From contig JALWZT010000360.1 in assembly GCA_027002405.1 (NCBI GenBank), forward strand, positions 1 through 32,216: a stretch of 32,216 bases of DNA, in the 5' to 3' direction. Positions 7,648 through 15,481 of this stretch are shown here, in pieces. The first letter of the stretch is position 1, and every line of letters starts with the position of its first letter. A model generated the notes under the pieces. The model made no database searches and was not told the DNA's origin. It saw only the letters and a list, made by a program, of their open reading frames with translations. The translations under genes were made by a program, and so were the position numbers. The DNA is from Anaerolineae bacterium (GTDB lineage: Bacteria > Chloroflexota > Anaerolineae > J102).

Positions 7648-8703
7648 TCAAGCCACCGTAATGCTTTCGTCCAGATACACGTCCTGGATGGCATGAAGCA
7701 GCTTGACGCCTTCTTCGAAAGGTTTCTGGAATGCCTTGCGCCCGGAAATCAAGCCCATGCCCCCGGCACGTTTGTTGATCACCGCGGTGCGCACGGCTTG
7801 GGCCAGGTCGTTCTTGCCCGAAGCGCCACCTGAGTTAATCAGGCCGATCCGGCCCATGTAGCAGTTCGCGACCTGCCAGCGTACCAGATCAATGGGGTGA
7901 TCGGTGGTCAGCTTTTCGTACACCAGGGGGTGCGTGCGGCCGAAGTTCAGAGCCAGATACCCACCATTGTTGGTGGCCTGCTTCTGCTTGATGATATCAG
8001 CCTCGATGGTAGCCGCCAGGTGGTTGGCCTGACCTGTGAGGTCCGCCGAAGTGTGATAATCCACGCCATCCTTCTTGAACGCGCCGTTGCGCAGATACGC
8101 CCACAACACAGTGACCATCCCCAACTCATGGGCCCGAGCGAACGCCTCGCTGATTTCCTGAATCTGGCGGCGAGATTGCTCCGAGCCAAAGTACACCGTG
8201 GCGCCTATCGCGATCGCGCCCATATCAAAAGCCTGTTCCACGGTGGCGAAAAGGGTCTGATCGTACTTCGCAGGATAGGTCAGCAGTTCGTTGTGGTTGA
8301 TTTTGACCAGGAAAGGGATTTTGTGCGCGTATTTGCGAGACACCGCGCCCAACACGCCCAGCGTCGAGGCCACCGCGTTGCATCCCCCTTCGATGGCCAA
8401 TTTCACAATGTTTTCGGGATCGAAATACATGGGATTAGGCGCAAAGGAGGCCGCGCCCGAATGCTCCACCCCCTGATCCACCGGGAGAATAGAAACATAT
8501 CCCGTACCGGCCAGGCGGCCATGATTGAGAATGGCCTGCATGTTGCGCAACACCGCGGGGGGACGATCCATGGGCGCCATGATCCGGTCCACGTAGTCGG
8601 GCCCGGGCACATGGATCATCTCCTTGGGAATACCTTGACATGTATGCGTTAACAGACTTTCCGCCTCATCACCCAGAAGGTCGAGGATCATAGGATTTGT
8701 CAT
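7648..8703 (-). CDS. fbaB: Class I fructose-bisphosphate aldolase, FbaB/DhnA type
   Basis: A 351-residue Schiff-base aldolase that cleaves or forms fructose 1,6-bisphosphate in glycolysis and gluconeogenesis. It follows the E. coli FbaB pattern closely along its whole length: [23 protein letters not shown]-like [66 protein letters not shown], and the end [19 protein letters not shown]...[11 protein letters not shown]. Length equals E. coli FbaB (350). The start at 8703 has AAAGGAG 8 nt upstream; the longer frame to 8805 adds unrelated residues. The gene is monocistronic, with its own terminator downstream and repeat blocks on both sides. Confidence 0.96.
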   Translation of the reverse strand: MTNPMILDLLGDEAESLLTHTCQGIPKEMIHVPGPDYVDRIMAPMDRPPAVLRNMQAILNHGRLAGTGYVSILPVDQGVEHSGAASFAPNPMYFDPENIVKLAIEGGCNAVASTLGVLGAVSRKYAHKIPFLVKINHNELLTYPAKYDQTLFATVEQAFDMGAIAIGATVYFGSEQSRRQIQEISEAFARAHELGMVTVLWAYLRNGAFKKDGVDYHTSADLTGQANHLAATIEADIIKQKQATNNGGYLALNFGRTHPLVYEKLTTDHPIDLVRWQVANCYMGRIGLINSGGASGKNDLAQAVRTAVINKRAGGMGLISGRKAFQKPFEEGVKLLHAIQDVYLDESITVA

Positions 8704-8834
8704 TTTATCAACTCCTTTATGAAAGGGAAAACGATATGCAGAGGGTCTATGATATGCAAGTTTACCATTTTTTCGACCGGAAGGGGTAATCAGGGGCAAT
8801 TTCAAACATGACGCAGCGGATATCCCAGCAGCCT

Positions 8835-9150
8835 TTTTAGAACAGTCACCATGAGCGGTAGCTCACCGCATAACGATGAAAATCAGACATTTGGCGTCGT
8901 TTAGCCGACCGAAGTGACGTCTGCCACGCCCGCCCGGCGATGAAGTCGCCGGGCTATAAAACGGCGCCGGATAATTCCGGCTAGCCCCCAGGGGCGCTGT
9001 TTCTAGCCTCGGCGCTACTGAACACTGAACACTGATTACTGATGACTGATCACTGATTACTCCTACTCGCGCCCAACCTCGGCCTAACAATCCTCAATCC
9101 TAATCCTAATCCTAATCCTAATCCTGATCCTGATCCTATTTACGGAACAG
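8835..9150 (+). repeat. Composite intergenic repeat, copy C
   Basis: A full-length copy in the same module order as copy B, from TTTTAGAACAGTCACCATGAG to TTTACGGAACAG. The AATCCT hexamer array is expanded here (about 9090-9138). It ends one base before the stop codon of the downstream minus-strand gene. No gene lies between 8704 and 9151. Confidence 0.8.
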
Positions 9151-9151
9151 T

Positions 9152-9586
9152 CTAAGGCTGCTGACGTTCGGGAGGGCAAATCACCCCATGGCCCCCAGTG
9201 TCCATATGCACCTGTTGCGTTTGTCCCTGGGCCTGGGTGACGACCAGATAGCCCTGGGTGATCACCTGGGCGTACATTTTCCCCGGCTCTGGGCACCCCA
9301 AGGAGGTATCCGACCACATGACCTCCTTAACAGAAAGCACGGTGACTTCCTCAGGGGCTATGTTCAGGCTGTCAGCAACCAACTTTACCGCGGTTTTGGC
9401 AACTTCCTTGTACTCCTCGGGGATTTCAGGAGCGGGCGTGGGGGTTGAAGTGGGAAGTTGCCCGGGGGCCGAAGCGGGGGGTAGCTCTTCAGGGGATGTT
9501 TGCTGTTGGCGCATGAGATAAATGCCTCCCAAAACAAGCACGACGACCACAACAATGATAAGGGAAATCCAGGCTCGTTGGTTCAT
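9152..9586 (-). CDS. Membrane-anchored protein with W-x-D-x-SLGCP-x-PG domain
   Basis: A 144-residue protein. Residues 6-25 form one N-terminal hydrophobic helix (uncleaved signal anchor or signal peptide). A Pro/Thr/Ser-rich linker (about 28-55) leads to a C-terminal domain of about 85 residues outside the membrane. The domain has VMWSDTSLGCPEPGKMYAQVITQGYLVV, with two Cys (in SLGCP and in VICPPE) that could form a disulfide. I recognise this SLGCP-PG-YAQ pattern as recurring in secreted proteins of several phyla but know no function. It sits alone between a repeat block and an intergenic transcription unit on the other strand. The stop is just outside the repeat. Confidence 0.7.
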   Translation of the reverse strand: MNQRAWISLIIVVVVVLVLGGIYLMRQQQTSPEELPPASAPGQLPTSTPTPAPEIPEEYKEVAKTAVKLVADSLNIAPEEVTVLSVKEVMWSDTSLGCPEPGKMYAQVITQGYLVVTQAQGQTQQVHMDTGGHGVICPPERQQP

Positions 9587-9612
9587 AGTGACCTCGAAAG
9601 AAAGATGATGCA

Positions 9613-9641
9613 GGTATCGCGAGCCCCAGCTCGCTGATACC
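9613..9641. promoter_or_regulatory. Interrupted palindrome upstream of the anchored-protein gene
   Basis: GGTATC-2nt-GAGC and GCTC-3nt-GATACC form a near-symmetric site of 29 bp, about 27 nt upstream of the gene starting at 9586. It could be an operator or a leader hairpin. No clear -35/-10 pair was found next to it. Confidence 0.35.
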
Positions 9642-9767
9642 CATGAAAAGTTTTGGCTGAATCCTACTACTTCATAGACGTTGCAGGCAGAACGAGGGTT
9701 CCATGGTCACGGTCAAGCGCGTTTATTGCGGCTGTCATCTAAAAATATGCGCGCACAAAATCAAAAA

Positions 9768-9814
9768 AATACGTATTTCTACGTATTGACTTTGCCCATT
9801 TTCGGGATTAAAAT
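9768..9814 (+). promoter_or_regulatory. Sigma70-type promoter with two overlapping TACGTATT sites
   Basis: TTGACT (9786-9791), a 17-nt spacer and TAAAAT (9809-9814) form a near-consensus promoter on plus, with an A-rich tract upstream. Two direct copies of TACGTATT (9770-9777 and 9780-9787) are spaced exactly 10 bp apart. The first lies in the perfect palindrome AATACGTATT, and the second overlaps the -35 box. One helical turn of spacing suggests cooperative binding of a regulator; that is inference. Confidence 0.65.
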
Positions 9815-9819
9815 AGAAG

Positions 9820-9966
9820 ACACAGTTAAATATCCTTTTTTGGCGAGGAGGATATTTAACGAAAAGGCGAGAGGGTGTTCACAGGTGGCCTAGGTGTTGA
9901 ATTCATTCCGGGGTCTTTTGGGTAGAGCGAGGTACCTCATTGGGAGTGCCTCGCTCTGCGTTTTTC
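9820..9966 (+). ncRNA. Candidate small RNA, about 145 nt, unknown class
   Basis: It starts about 6-7 nt after the -10 box at 9809-9814 and ends at the T-run after 9957. The 5' part has a perfect 11-bp inverted repeat, GTTAAATATCC (9825-9835) and GGATATTTAAC (9850-9860), with a 14-nt loop holding TTTTTTGGCGAGGA. The 3' end is an intrinsic terminator. The only frame is a 16-codon GTG ORF (about 9877) without well-placed Shine-Dalgarno; a GAGGAGG lies partly in the hairpin with no start codon behind it. It does not match 6S, SRP, tmRNA or RNase P features I know. It converges on tnaA, ending 14 nt before that gene's stop. Transcription is inferred from promoter plus terminator. Confidence 0.55.
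9924..9965 (+). terminator. Intrinsic terminator of the candidate small RNA
   Basis: AGAGCGAGG (9924-9932) pairs with CCTCGCTCT (9949-9957), and CTC/GAG extends the stem inside. Five T residues follow at 9961-9965. On minus the downstream side is ACCCAAAAGA, without a T-run, so it works best for plus-strand transcription. Confidence 0.8.
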
Positions 9967-9979
9967 TCTGTTACTTTTC

Positions 9980-11377
9980 TCATTCCTTATCGACCACCAG
10001 CGCGCCGTGCGCGGGCTCGAAGCGGGCAGTGAAATGACGAAGCACAGGGGGTTCTTCCACGATGCGCACCCCCCGAATGCGGGGGACCAGGCCCTTGATG
10101 TAATCCAAGACTTCGGCCAGGTAATCCACATGGCTCTGGGTATAAACCCGGCGGGGAAAGGCCAGACGGACCAGCTCCATGGCCGCGGGTTTCTCCGTAC
10201 CATCGGGCTGCCGCCCGAACATCACCGAACCGATCTCCACAGAACGGATGCCCCCTTCCACGTAAAGTACCAGAGAAAGAGCCCAGGCCGGGTATTCATA
10301 CCAGGGGATATGGGGCAGAAGCTCTCGCGCGTCGATATATACTGCATGTCCTCCCGTGGGCTCTACAAAGGGGATCCCCACCTTTTTCATCCGCTCTCCC
10401 AGGTATTCAATGGAGCGGATGCGGTAACGCAGGTAATCTTCGTTGAGGGCCTCGAAAAGCCCCACCGCGATGGCTTCCAGGTCATAGCCTGCCAGCCCCC
10501 CATACGTTGGGAAGCCCTCCCCCAAAATCTCCATATTGCGGCACTTTTGGGCCAGAGCGTCATCATTCATGGCCAGAAAACCACCGATATTGGCCATACC
10601 ATCTTTCTTGGCGCTCATGGTGGCCCCATCCGCATAACTGAACAGCTCCTGGGCTATCTCCAGGGGGCTTTTATCCGCATATCCCTCCTCGCGCATTTTG
10701 ATAAACCAGGCATTTTCGGCAAAACGACAGGCATCGATAAATAGAGGCACCCCATAGCGATGCGCGATTTCACTGGCCCCGCGGATGTTGGCCATACTCA
10801 CAGGCTGACCGCCGCCCGAGTTGTTGGTAATGGTGATCATCACCAGGGGAACCCGGCCCGGATTTTCGCGCAAAACCTGCTCCAGCTTCTCCAAATCCAT
10901 ATTGCCCTTAAAGGGATGATACCTCTTGGGGTCCCGGGCTTCGGGAATAGGGATGTCCAGAGCGATGGCCTTGCGGTATTCCACATTGGCTCGGGTGGTA
11001 TCGAAATGGGTATTGTTGGGCACGATATCCCCGGGCTTCAAGGCAGAACCAAAGAGGATCCGTTCTGCGGCCCGGCCCTGGTGGGTGGGCAAAATGTGCT
11101 TGAATCCTGTGATTTCCCGCACCGCGGCCTCAAATCGATAAAAGGAACGAGCCCCGGCATACGACTCATCCCCCACCATCATGCCGGCCCATTGCCGGGA
11201 AGACATGGCTCCTGTGCCCGAATCGGTGAGCAAATCGATGAGCACATCCTCCGCTTTGAGCAGAAAGGGATTATATCCGGCTTCCTGAATGGCTTCCAGG
11301 CGTTGCGCCCGGGTCGTACGCCGGATCGGTTCAACGGTTTTTATGCGAAAGGGTTCAATGATGGTCTGGAATTCCAT
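9980..11377 (-). CDS. tnaA: Tryptophanase (tryptophan indole-lyase)
   Basis: A 465-residue PLP enzyme that splits L-tryptophan into indole, pyruvate and ammonia. It shows IEPFRIKTVEPI at the start, FLLKAEDVLIDLLTDSGTGAM, PTHQGRAAERIL, TITNNSGGGQPVSMANIRG, IDACRFAENAWFIK, the PLP-lysine segment MSAKKDGMANIGG, and GIRSVEIGSVMFGR. Related tyrosine phenol-lyase has a different C-terminal segment (RSMERG in place of RSVEIG), so tryptophanase is favoured, not certain. The start at 11377 has GGAG 6 nt upstream and fits the family. An in-frame ATG at 11395, with AAGGA 3 nt upstream, is an alternative. No tnaC leader peptide or tnaB permease is present. Confidence 0.92.
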   Translation of the reverse strand: MEFQTIIEPFRIKTVEPIRRTTRAQRLEAIQEAGYNPFLLKAEDVLIDLLTDSGTGAMSSRQWAGMMVGDESYAGARSFYRFEAAVREITGFKHILPTHQGRAAERILFGSALKPGDIVPNNTHFDTTRANVEYRKAIALDIPIPEARDPKRYHPFKGNMDLEKLEQVLRENPGRVPLVMITITNNSGGGQPVSMANIRGASEIAHRYGVPLFIDACRFAENAWFIKMREEGYADKSPLEIAQELFSYADGATMSAKKDGMANIGGFLAMNDDALAQKCRNMEILGEGFPTYGGLAGYDLEAIAVGLFEALNEDYLRYRIRSIEYLGERMKKVGIPFVEPTGGHAVYIDARELLPHIPWYEYPAWALSLVLYVEGGIRSVEIGSVMFGRQPDGTEKPAAMELVRLAFPRRVYTQSHVDYLAEVLDYIKGLVPRIRGVRIVEEPPVLRHFTARFEPAHGALVVDKE

Positions 11378-11421
11378 AGCACACTCCAATGACATGGTCC
11401 TTGTCTGAATGATCCGACCCT

Positions 11422-11450
11422 ATTGTATCACAAGGGTGGATCAGCGTCCA
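11422..11450 (-). promoter_or_regulatory. Promoter of tnaA
   Basis: On minus: TGGACG (11450 to 11445), a 17-nt spacer and an extended -10 TGATACAAT whose core TACAAT is 11427 to 11422. Transcription would start near 11414, leaving a leader of about 37 nt, too short for an E. coli-style tnaC attenuator. Confidence 0.6.
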
Positions 11451-11482
11451 GAGCGCCCGACGAATGGGGCACTTTCTCGAGC

Positions 11483-11511
11483 TTGGGTTCGGGCCGAATC
11501 CGGGATATAAT
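11483..11511 (+). promoter_or_regulatory. Possible promoter of the ttuB-ttuA run
   Basis: A perfect TATAAT (11506-11511) is preceded after 17 nt by TTGGGT (11483-11488), a weak -35. It would give a leader of about 145 nt before ttuB. Confidence 0.45.
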
Positions 11512-11524
11512 GGGGGCTCGAGTC

Positions 11525-11592
11525 GATATTCGGTATCGGGTATTGGGTATTCGCGTCGTCCTGAAACAGGGGAATATCCAATATCCAATATC
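11525..11592 (+). repeat. Inverted heptamer arrays forming a leader hairpin
   Basis: Tandem GGTATTx units (11525-11552) face tandem ATATCCA units (11572-11592) across 19 nt. The 21-nt arms 11532-11552 and 11572-11592 pair at 20 of 21 positions, counting G-U pairs. It lies between the predicted promoter and ttuB, so it would be in the mRNA leader. Confidence 0.7.
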
Positions 11593-11662
11593 AAGCATCC
11601 AGTACCCATACTCTCATAGCCAATTTGTCGAGCTACAAAGCGTCCATGTGAACCACGCCAAA

Positions 11663-11884
11663 ATGACTACCCAGGAAAAAACAGTCCTCGTTACCCTACG
11701 TAAACAACGCTGGCAGGTCGAACCAGGTAAAACCGCCCGCCAGGTGATCCAATCGCTGGACTTGAATCCGGAAAACTACCTGACCATGGTGAATGGCCAG
11801 TTAACCGATGATAGTGTCCGGTTGAAAGCAGGTGATCACCTGAAACTCGTGGCGGTGATTTCCGGAGGCGCGCATGCCGCGTAA
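11663..11884 (+). CDS. ttuB: TtuB-like ubiquitin-fold sulfur carrier
   Basis: A 73-residue beta-grasp protein of the ThiS/MoaD/TtuB group. Carried as a C-terminal thiocarboxylate, TtuB donates sulfur for 2-thiolation of ribothymidine 54 in tRNA of thermophiles. The fold pattern is short strands, GKTARQVIQSLDLNPENYLTMVNGQ, and a C-terminal SGG. Unusually the diglycine is not terminal: AHAA follows, so processing would be needed before activation. Its GGA-GGC codons also serve as Shine-Dalgarno for ttuA, and the two genes overlap by 11 nt. The start ATG at 11663 is chosen on length; a GTG 15 nt upstream is possible. Assignment to TtuB rather than ThiS rests on the neighbour. Confidence 0.85.
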   Translation: MTTQEKTVLVTLRKQRWQVEPGKTARQVIQSLDLNPENYLTMVNGQLTDDSVRLKAGDHLKLVAVISGGAHAA

Positions 11885-12848
11885 ATGTCGCAAATGCCAA
11901 CGCCCCGCGGTCATCAACATGCGCCAACATAAATTGGCCTTGTGTGCAGACCATTTCCAGGAGTGGGTGGTTAACCAAACCGAACGATTTATCAAAAAAT
12001 ACCGCATGTTCACCCATGATGACCGGGTGCTGGTCGCGGTAAGCGGAGGCAAAGACTCCCTGGCCTTGTGGGATGTGCTTTTGCAATTGGGGTACCAGGT
12101 GGATGGCTTGTATCTTGGCCTGGGCATCGATGGCGGCTTTGGCTATAGCGATGAATCCCGGGCCATGTGCCAGGCCTTTGCCGAAAAACACCCCGAAACC
12201 ACCCTCCATGTCCTGGATATCCCCACCACCTATGGGGAAAGCATCCCAGAGATGGCCGCGCGCACCCGACGGGGCAAAGGCAAACCCTGCTCGGTCTGCG
12301 GACTGGTTAAACGCCATGAAATGAACCGCATCGCTCATGATTTGGGCTATCACGTCTTGGCCACAGGACACAACCTGGATGACGAAGTCGCGGTGCTTTT
12401 CCAAAACACCTTGAACTGGCAGGTGGGGTACCTGGCCCGCCAGGCCCCAGTGCTGCCCGAAAGCCCGGGCTTTGCCCGCAAGGTCAAACCCTTCTGCCGC
12501 TTCTATGAACGAGAAACCGCAACCTATGCCATTGTGCGGGGAATCGACTACGTCTACGACGAATGCCCCTTTGCCGAAGGCGCGACCACCATTTATTACA
12601 AAGAGCTTTTGAATCGATTGGAAGCCGATAAACCCGGGGCCAAACTTCACTTCTACCTGGCTTTTCTGAAAGCCCGCGAAACCCTCTTTGCCCACTGGCA
12701 GGAAGAACACGTGGAACTTCACCCCTGTGAGAACTGCGGTCAGCCCACTAGCGCGCCTGGGTTGTGCACCTTCTGCCGCTTATTGCCCGAAGAAGTACGA
12801 CCACGGGTACGCCATGCCCAGCCCATCATGGTGAAAAGCATGTTATAA
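11874..12848 (+). CDS. ttuA: tRNA-5-methyluridine(54) 2-sulfurtransferase TtuA
   Basis: A 324-residue N-type ATP pyrophosphatase. It adenylates C2 of m5U54 in tRNA and installs sulfur, giving m5s2U54, which stabilises tRNA at high temperature. Visible parts are an N-terminal zinc finger (C5, C8, C24, H27), PP-loop SGGKDS (57-62), three Cys expected to hold a [4Fe-4S] cluster (C139, C142 in PCSVCG and C231 in DECPF), ATGHNLDDE (163-171), and a C-terminal zinc finger (C285, C288, C298, C301). All four sets are intact. It overlaps ttuB by 11 nt, with GGAGG 5 nt before its ATG. It belongs to the TtcA/TtuA superfamily; the double zinc finger favours TtuA. Confidence 0.93.
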   Translation: MPRKCRKCQRPAVINMRQHKLALCADHFQEWVVNQTERFIKKYRMFTHDDRVLVAVSGGKDSLALWDVLLQLGYQVDGLYLGLGIDGGFGYSDESRAMCQAFAEKHPETTLHVLDIPTTYGESIPEMAARTRRGKGKPCSVCGLVKRHEMNRIAHDLGYHVLATGHNLDDEVAVLFQNTLNWQVGYLARQAPVLPESPGFARKVKPFCRFYERETATYAIVRGIDYVYDECPFAEGATTIYYKELLNRLEADKPGAKLHFYLAFLKARETLFAHWQEEHVELHPCENCGQPTSAPGLCTFCRLLPEEVRPRVRHAQPIMVKSML

Positions 12849-12855
12849 TGCATGC

Positions 12856-15447
12856 ATGGAAGTCATCCTTACTCATGAGCACGCGGATTTTGATGCTTTG
12901 GCCAGTCTGCTCGCGGCCAGCAAACTGCATCCCGAAGCCATTCCCATCCTGCCTCGGCAAATCAACCGCAACCTGCGGGACTTTTTAGTCCTTTACCAGG
13001 ATGCGCTGCCCTTTCTTTCGGTGCAGGAACTGCCGCGACGTAAAATCACCGAAGCCATCTTTGTGGATACCCAATCCGCCCAATTGGTGCGGGGCATGAC
13101 CCAACAGACCCCGGTACGGATTGTGGATCATCATGCATGCCGGGAAAACCTGCCCCCTCACTATCATTGCTGGTCCGAAGAGGTGGGCGCAACCACCACC
13201 ATCCTGGTGGAACAGATCATGGGAAGGGGGATTCAAATCACCCCGGTGGAAGCCACCTTGCTCATGTTGGGCATCTACGAGGACACGGGCAGTCTTTCCT
13301 ACATCAGCACCACCTCCCGCGACATGCGCTGCGCGGCCTGGCTGCTGGACCAGGGCGCGCGTCTAGACATTGTGCGGGACTTCCTGCATCATCCCCTCTC
13401 CCCCGCGCAACAACGCCTCCTGGATCAGCTCCACGCGTCGGCCGAAATCCAGGAAATCAAAGGCTTTACCATCGTCCTCACCCAGGCCCGTGTCCAGGAA
13501 CCGGTGGAAGAAATCAGCACCCTGGCCCATAAATTGCGGGATTTCTACGATCCCGACGCGCTTTTCTTGCTGGTCAGCCTGGATGACCACATCCAGATGG
13601 TGGCCCGCTCCACCACCAACCACATCCATGTGGGGCGCATTGCCGAACGCCTGGGAGGAGGAGGCCATGCCCGGGCCGCGGCCGCGTTGATTCGTGACCA
13701 ATCTCTAGACGCCCTTCGTGAACGTTTACTGGCCCTTCTGCAAGAACTCATCCAGCCCCAAATCACGGTGCAGGAGATCATGTCTTGGGGGGTGACCACG
13801 GTTTCGGAACATGCCACCGTGGCCGAAGTGGCGGATCGCATGGCCCAACGAGGGCACGAAGGGTTCCCCGTGGTGGATGCCCAAGGGAACCTGGTGGGGC
13901 TGATCACCCGGCGTCTCATCGACCTGGCCATCCGGCATGGGATGCAAAACCAGCCGGTGAGCAAAGTCATGCGCGCGGGCACGGTCACCGTTCATCCTGA
14001 GGATCCGGTCCATCTCGTACAAAAACGCATGCTGGAGAGCGGTTGGGGGCAAATCCCCGTGGTGGATGCCCAGGGGACCATCATCGGCATCGTCACCCGT
14101 ACCGATTTGCTGAAGCTCTGGGGCCAGGAAAAACCGCTCACCCCTCCTTCTGTGGCCCGCCTGCTGGAAGAAAACCTTCCCGCGGGGCTGATCGCGCTAT
14201 TGCGACGGGTCGGAGAAGCCGGGGCTGCCCTACGATATCCGGTCTACATCGTGGGAGGATTTGTTCGGGACTTGCTCCTCAACCGCCCGAACTTTGATGT
14301 CGATTTTGTGGTGGAAGGGGACGCGGTGGAACTGGCCCACCACCTGGCCCGACATCATGGCGGCCGGGTGCGTCCCCATCGGCGCTTTGGCACGGCCAAA
14401 TGGATCCGAGACGATGCCGCGTTTGCCGCGGGCCAGCGCCTGCCCGATGGCACACCCCCCAGCATTGATTTCGCCACGGCCCGCACCGAATTCTACGAAG
14501 AACCCACGGCCTTGCCCATTGTCGAACGCTCCAGCATCAAACTCGACCTCCATCGCCGGGACTTCACCATCAACACCCTGGCCATTCGCCTGGATGGGGC
14601 CCACTGGGGCGAGCTACTGGACTTTTATGGGGGCCGCCGTGACCTGGAAGAAGGGATCCTGCGCGTCCTTCATTCCCTGAGCTTCATCGAAGACCCCACC
14701 CGCATTTTACGCGCGGTCCGTTTTGAACAGCGCTTTGGATTCACCATCGAACCCCGTACCGCAGAACTCATGCACGAAGCCGTGGATTTGCTGCGCCGGG
14801 TGAGCGGGCCGCGCATTCGTCATGAGATCGAACTCATCTTACAAGAAAAAGAACCGGAAAAAGCCCTGCAACGGCTACACGACATCGGGGTGCTGCGGGA
14901 AATTGACATCGAACTCACCTGGGATGAGACCATGGCCGCGCGTTTTCAACGTTTGCGCTCGGAGCTGGCCCAACTGGAGACGCTCCCCGCCCCCATCGAG
15001 CGACTTTACTTCGCACTCTGGCTTTTCCATCTCCCTCCCATGGCTCATGATCGCATCTTAAAGCGCCTCCGGCCCACCCGAGCCACCACCCAATTGGTGC
15101 GGGAATCGGAGCGCCTGCGCCACCTCATCCCCACGTTGCGCCAGCCCGACCTGGCCAATTCGGAACTGGATCGGCTGCTGCATAAATTCAGCGACGCCAT
15201 CCTGGTGGTAGCCCGGGCTGCTCTGGATGACCCGCTCCTGCAAGAACGCTTACGCGTGTATCAGACGACCCTTCGTCCCATCCAAATTCATCTCAGAGGC
15301 CAGGACCTCCGGCAATGGGGAGTGAAGCCGGGTCCGATTTACAATCGGGTTCTGCGCGAGGTGCGGGCCGCGCGCTTGGATGGCCACATTCACACCCGAG
15401 AAGAAGAAATCGCCCTGGCTCAGGAGCTGCTCCGCAAGTCTGTTTGA
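12856..15447 (+). CDS. DHH-CBS-CBS-CCA/poly(A) polymerase fusion
   Basis: An 863-residue multidomain protein. Residues 1-310 are a DHH/DHHA1 phosphoesterase-like module (THEHADFDA 6-14, D71, DHH 91-93, and GGGGHARAAAA). Two CBS domains follow (about 315-440, each ending in VVDAQGxLVGLITR-like strands). Then comes a class II tRNA nucleotidyltransferase head with GGFVRD (about 465), the catalytic pair DVDF (about 480), RRDFTIN (about 566) and DPTRILRAVRFEQRFGF, and its RNA-binding body. This layout is known in bacteria, some members adding only part of the CCA end. It starts 7 nt after ttuA, so both tRNA-maturing genes are probably co-transcribed. A TATAAT 6 nt before ATG could also give a leaderless transcript. 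Confidence 0.92.
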   Translation: MEVILTHEHADFDALASLLAASKLHPEAIPILPRQINRNLRDFLVLYQDALPFLSVQELPRRKITEAIFVDTQSAQLVRGMTQQTPVRIVDHHACRENLPPHYHCWSEEVGATTTILVEQIMGRGIQITPVEATLLMLGIYEDTGSLSYISTTSRDMRCAAWLLDQGARLDIVRDFLHHPLSPAQQRLLDQLHASAEIQEIKGFTIVLTQARVQEPVEEISTLAHKLRDFYDPDALFLLVSLDDHIQMVARSTTNHIHVGRIAERLGGGGHARAAAALIRDQSLDALRERLLALLQELIQPQITVQEIMSWGVTTVSEHATVAEVADRMAQRGHEGFPVVDAQGNLVGLITRRLIDLAIRHGMQNQPVSKVMRAGTVTVHPEDPVHLVQKRMLESGWGQIPVVDAQGTIIGIVTRTDLLKLWGQEKPLTPPSVARLLEENLPAGLIALLRRVGEAGAALRYPVYIVGGFVRDLLLNRPNFDVDFVVEGDAVELAHHLARHHGGRVRPHRRFGTAKWIRDDAAFAAGQRLPDGTPPSIDFATARTEFYEEPTALPIVERSSIKLDLHRRDFTINTLAIRLDGAHWGELLDFYGGRRDLEEGILRVLHSLSFIEDPTRILRAVRFEQRFGFTIEPRTAELMHEAVDLLRRVSGPRIRHEIELILQEKEPEKALQRLHDIGVLREIDIELTWDETMAARFQRLRSELAQLETLPAPIERLYFALWLFHLPPMAHDRILKRLRPTRATTQLVRESERLRHLIPTLRQPDLANSELDRLLHKFSDAILVVARAALDDPLLQERLRVYQTTLRPIQIHLRGQDLRQWGVKPGPIYNRVLREVRAARLDGHIHTREEEIALAQELLRKSV

Positions 15448-15472
15448 CACCCCCCCACAGAGGTGATACACT
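15444..15472 (+). promoter_or_regulatory. Sigma70-type promoter at the end of the CCA-transferase gene
   Basis: A perfect TTGACA (15444-15449), a 17-nt spacer and TACACT (15467-15472). The -35 overlaps the stop codon of the preceding gene. It would start transcription near 15479, directly before the palindromic element and about 300 nt upstream of the next gene. Confidence 0.6.
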
Positions 15473-15481
15473 AAAAAGCTC

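Noticed and set aside
9820-9966. 6S RNA, SRP RNA or tmRNA
   Set aside because: There is no long closing stem with central bulge (6S), no SRP loop motifs, and no tRNA-like ends or tag frame.
11378-11414. tnaC-like leader peptide upstream of tnaA
   Set aside because: The predicted leader is only about 37 nt and its upstream ATG is in frame with tnaA, with no Trp codon or rho-type region.
11423-11662. Longer ttuB product starting at 11423
   Set aside because: The extension is 80 residues encoded by promoter and heptamer repeat sequence, and the beta-grasp domain is complete without it.
11691-12722. 343-codon minus-strand ORF
   Set aside because: It lies antisense to ttuB-ttuA, whose metal-binding and PP-loop residues are intact; its translation shows no domain.
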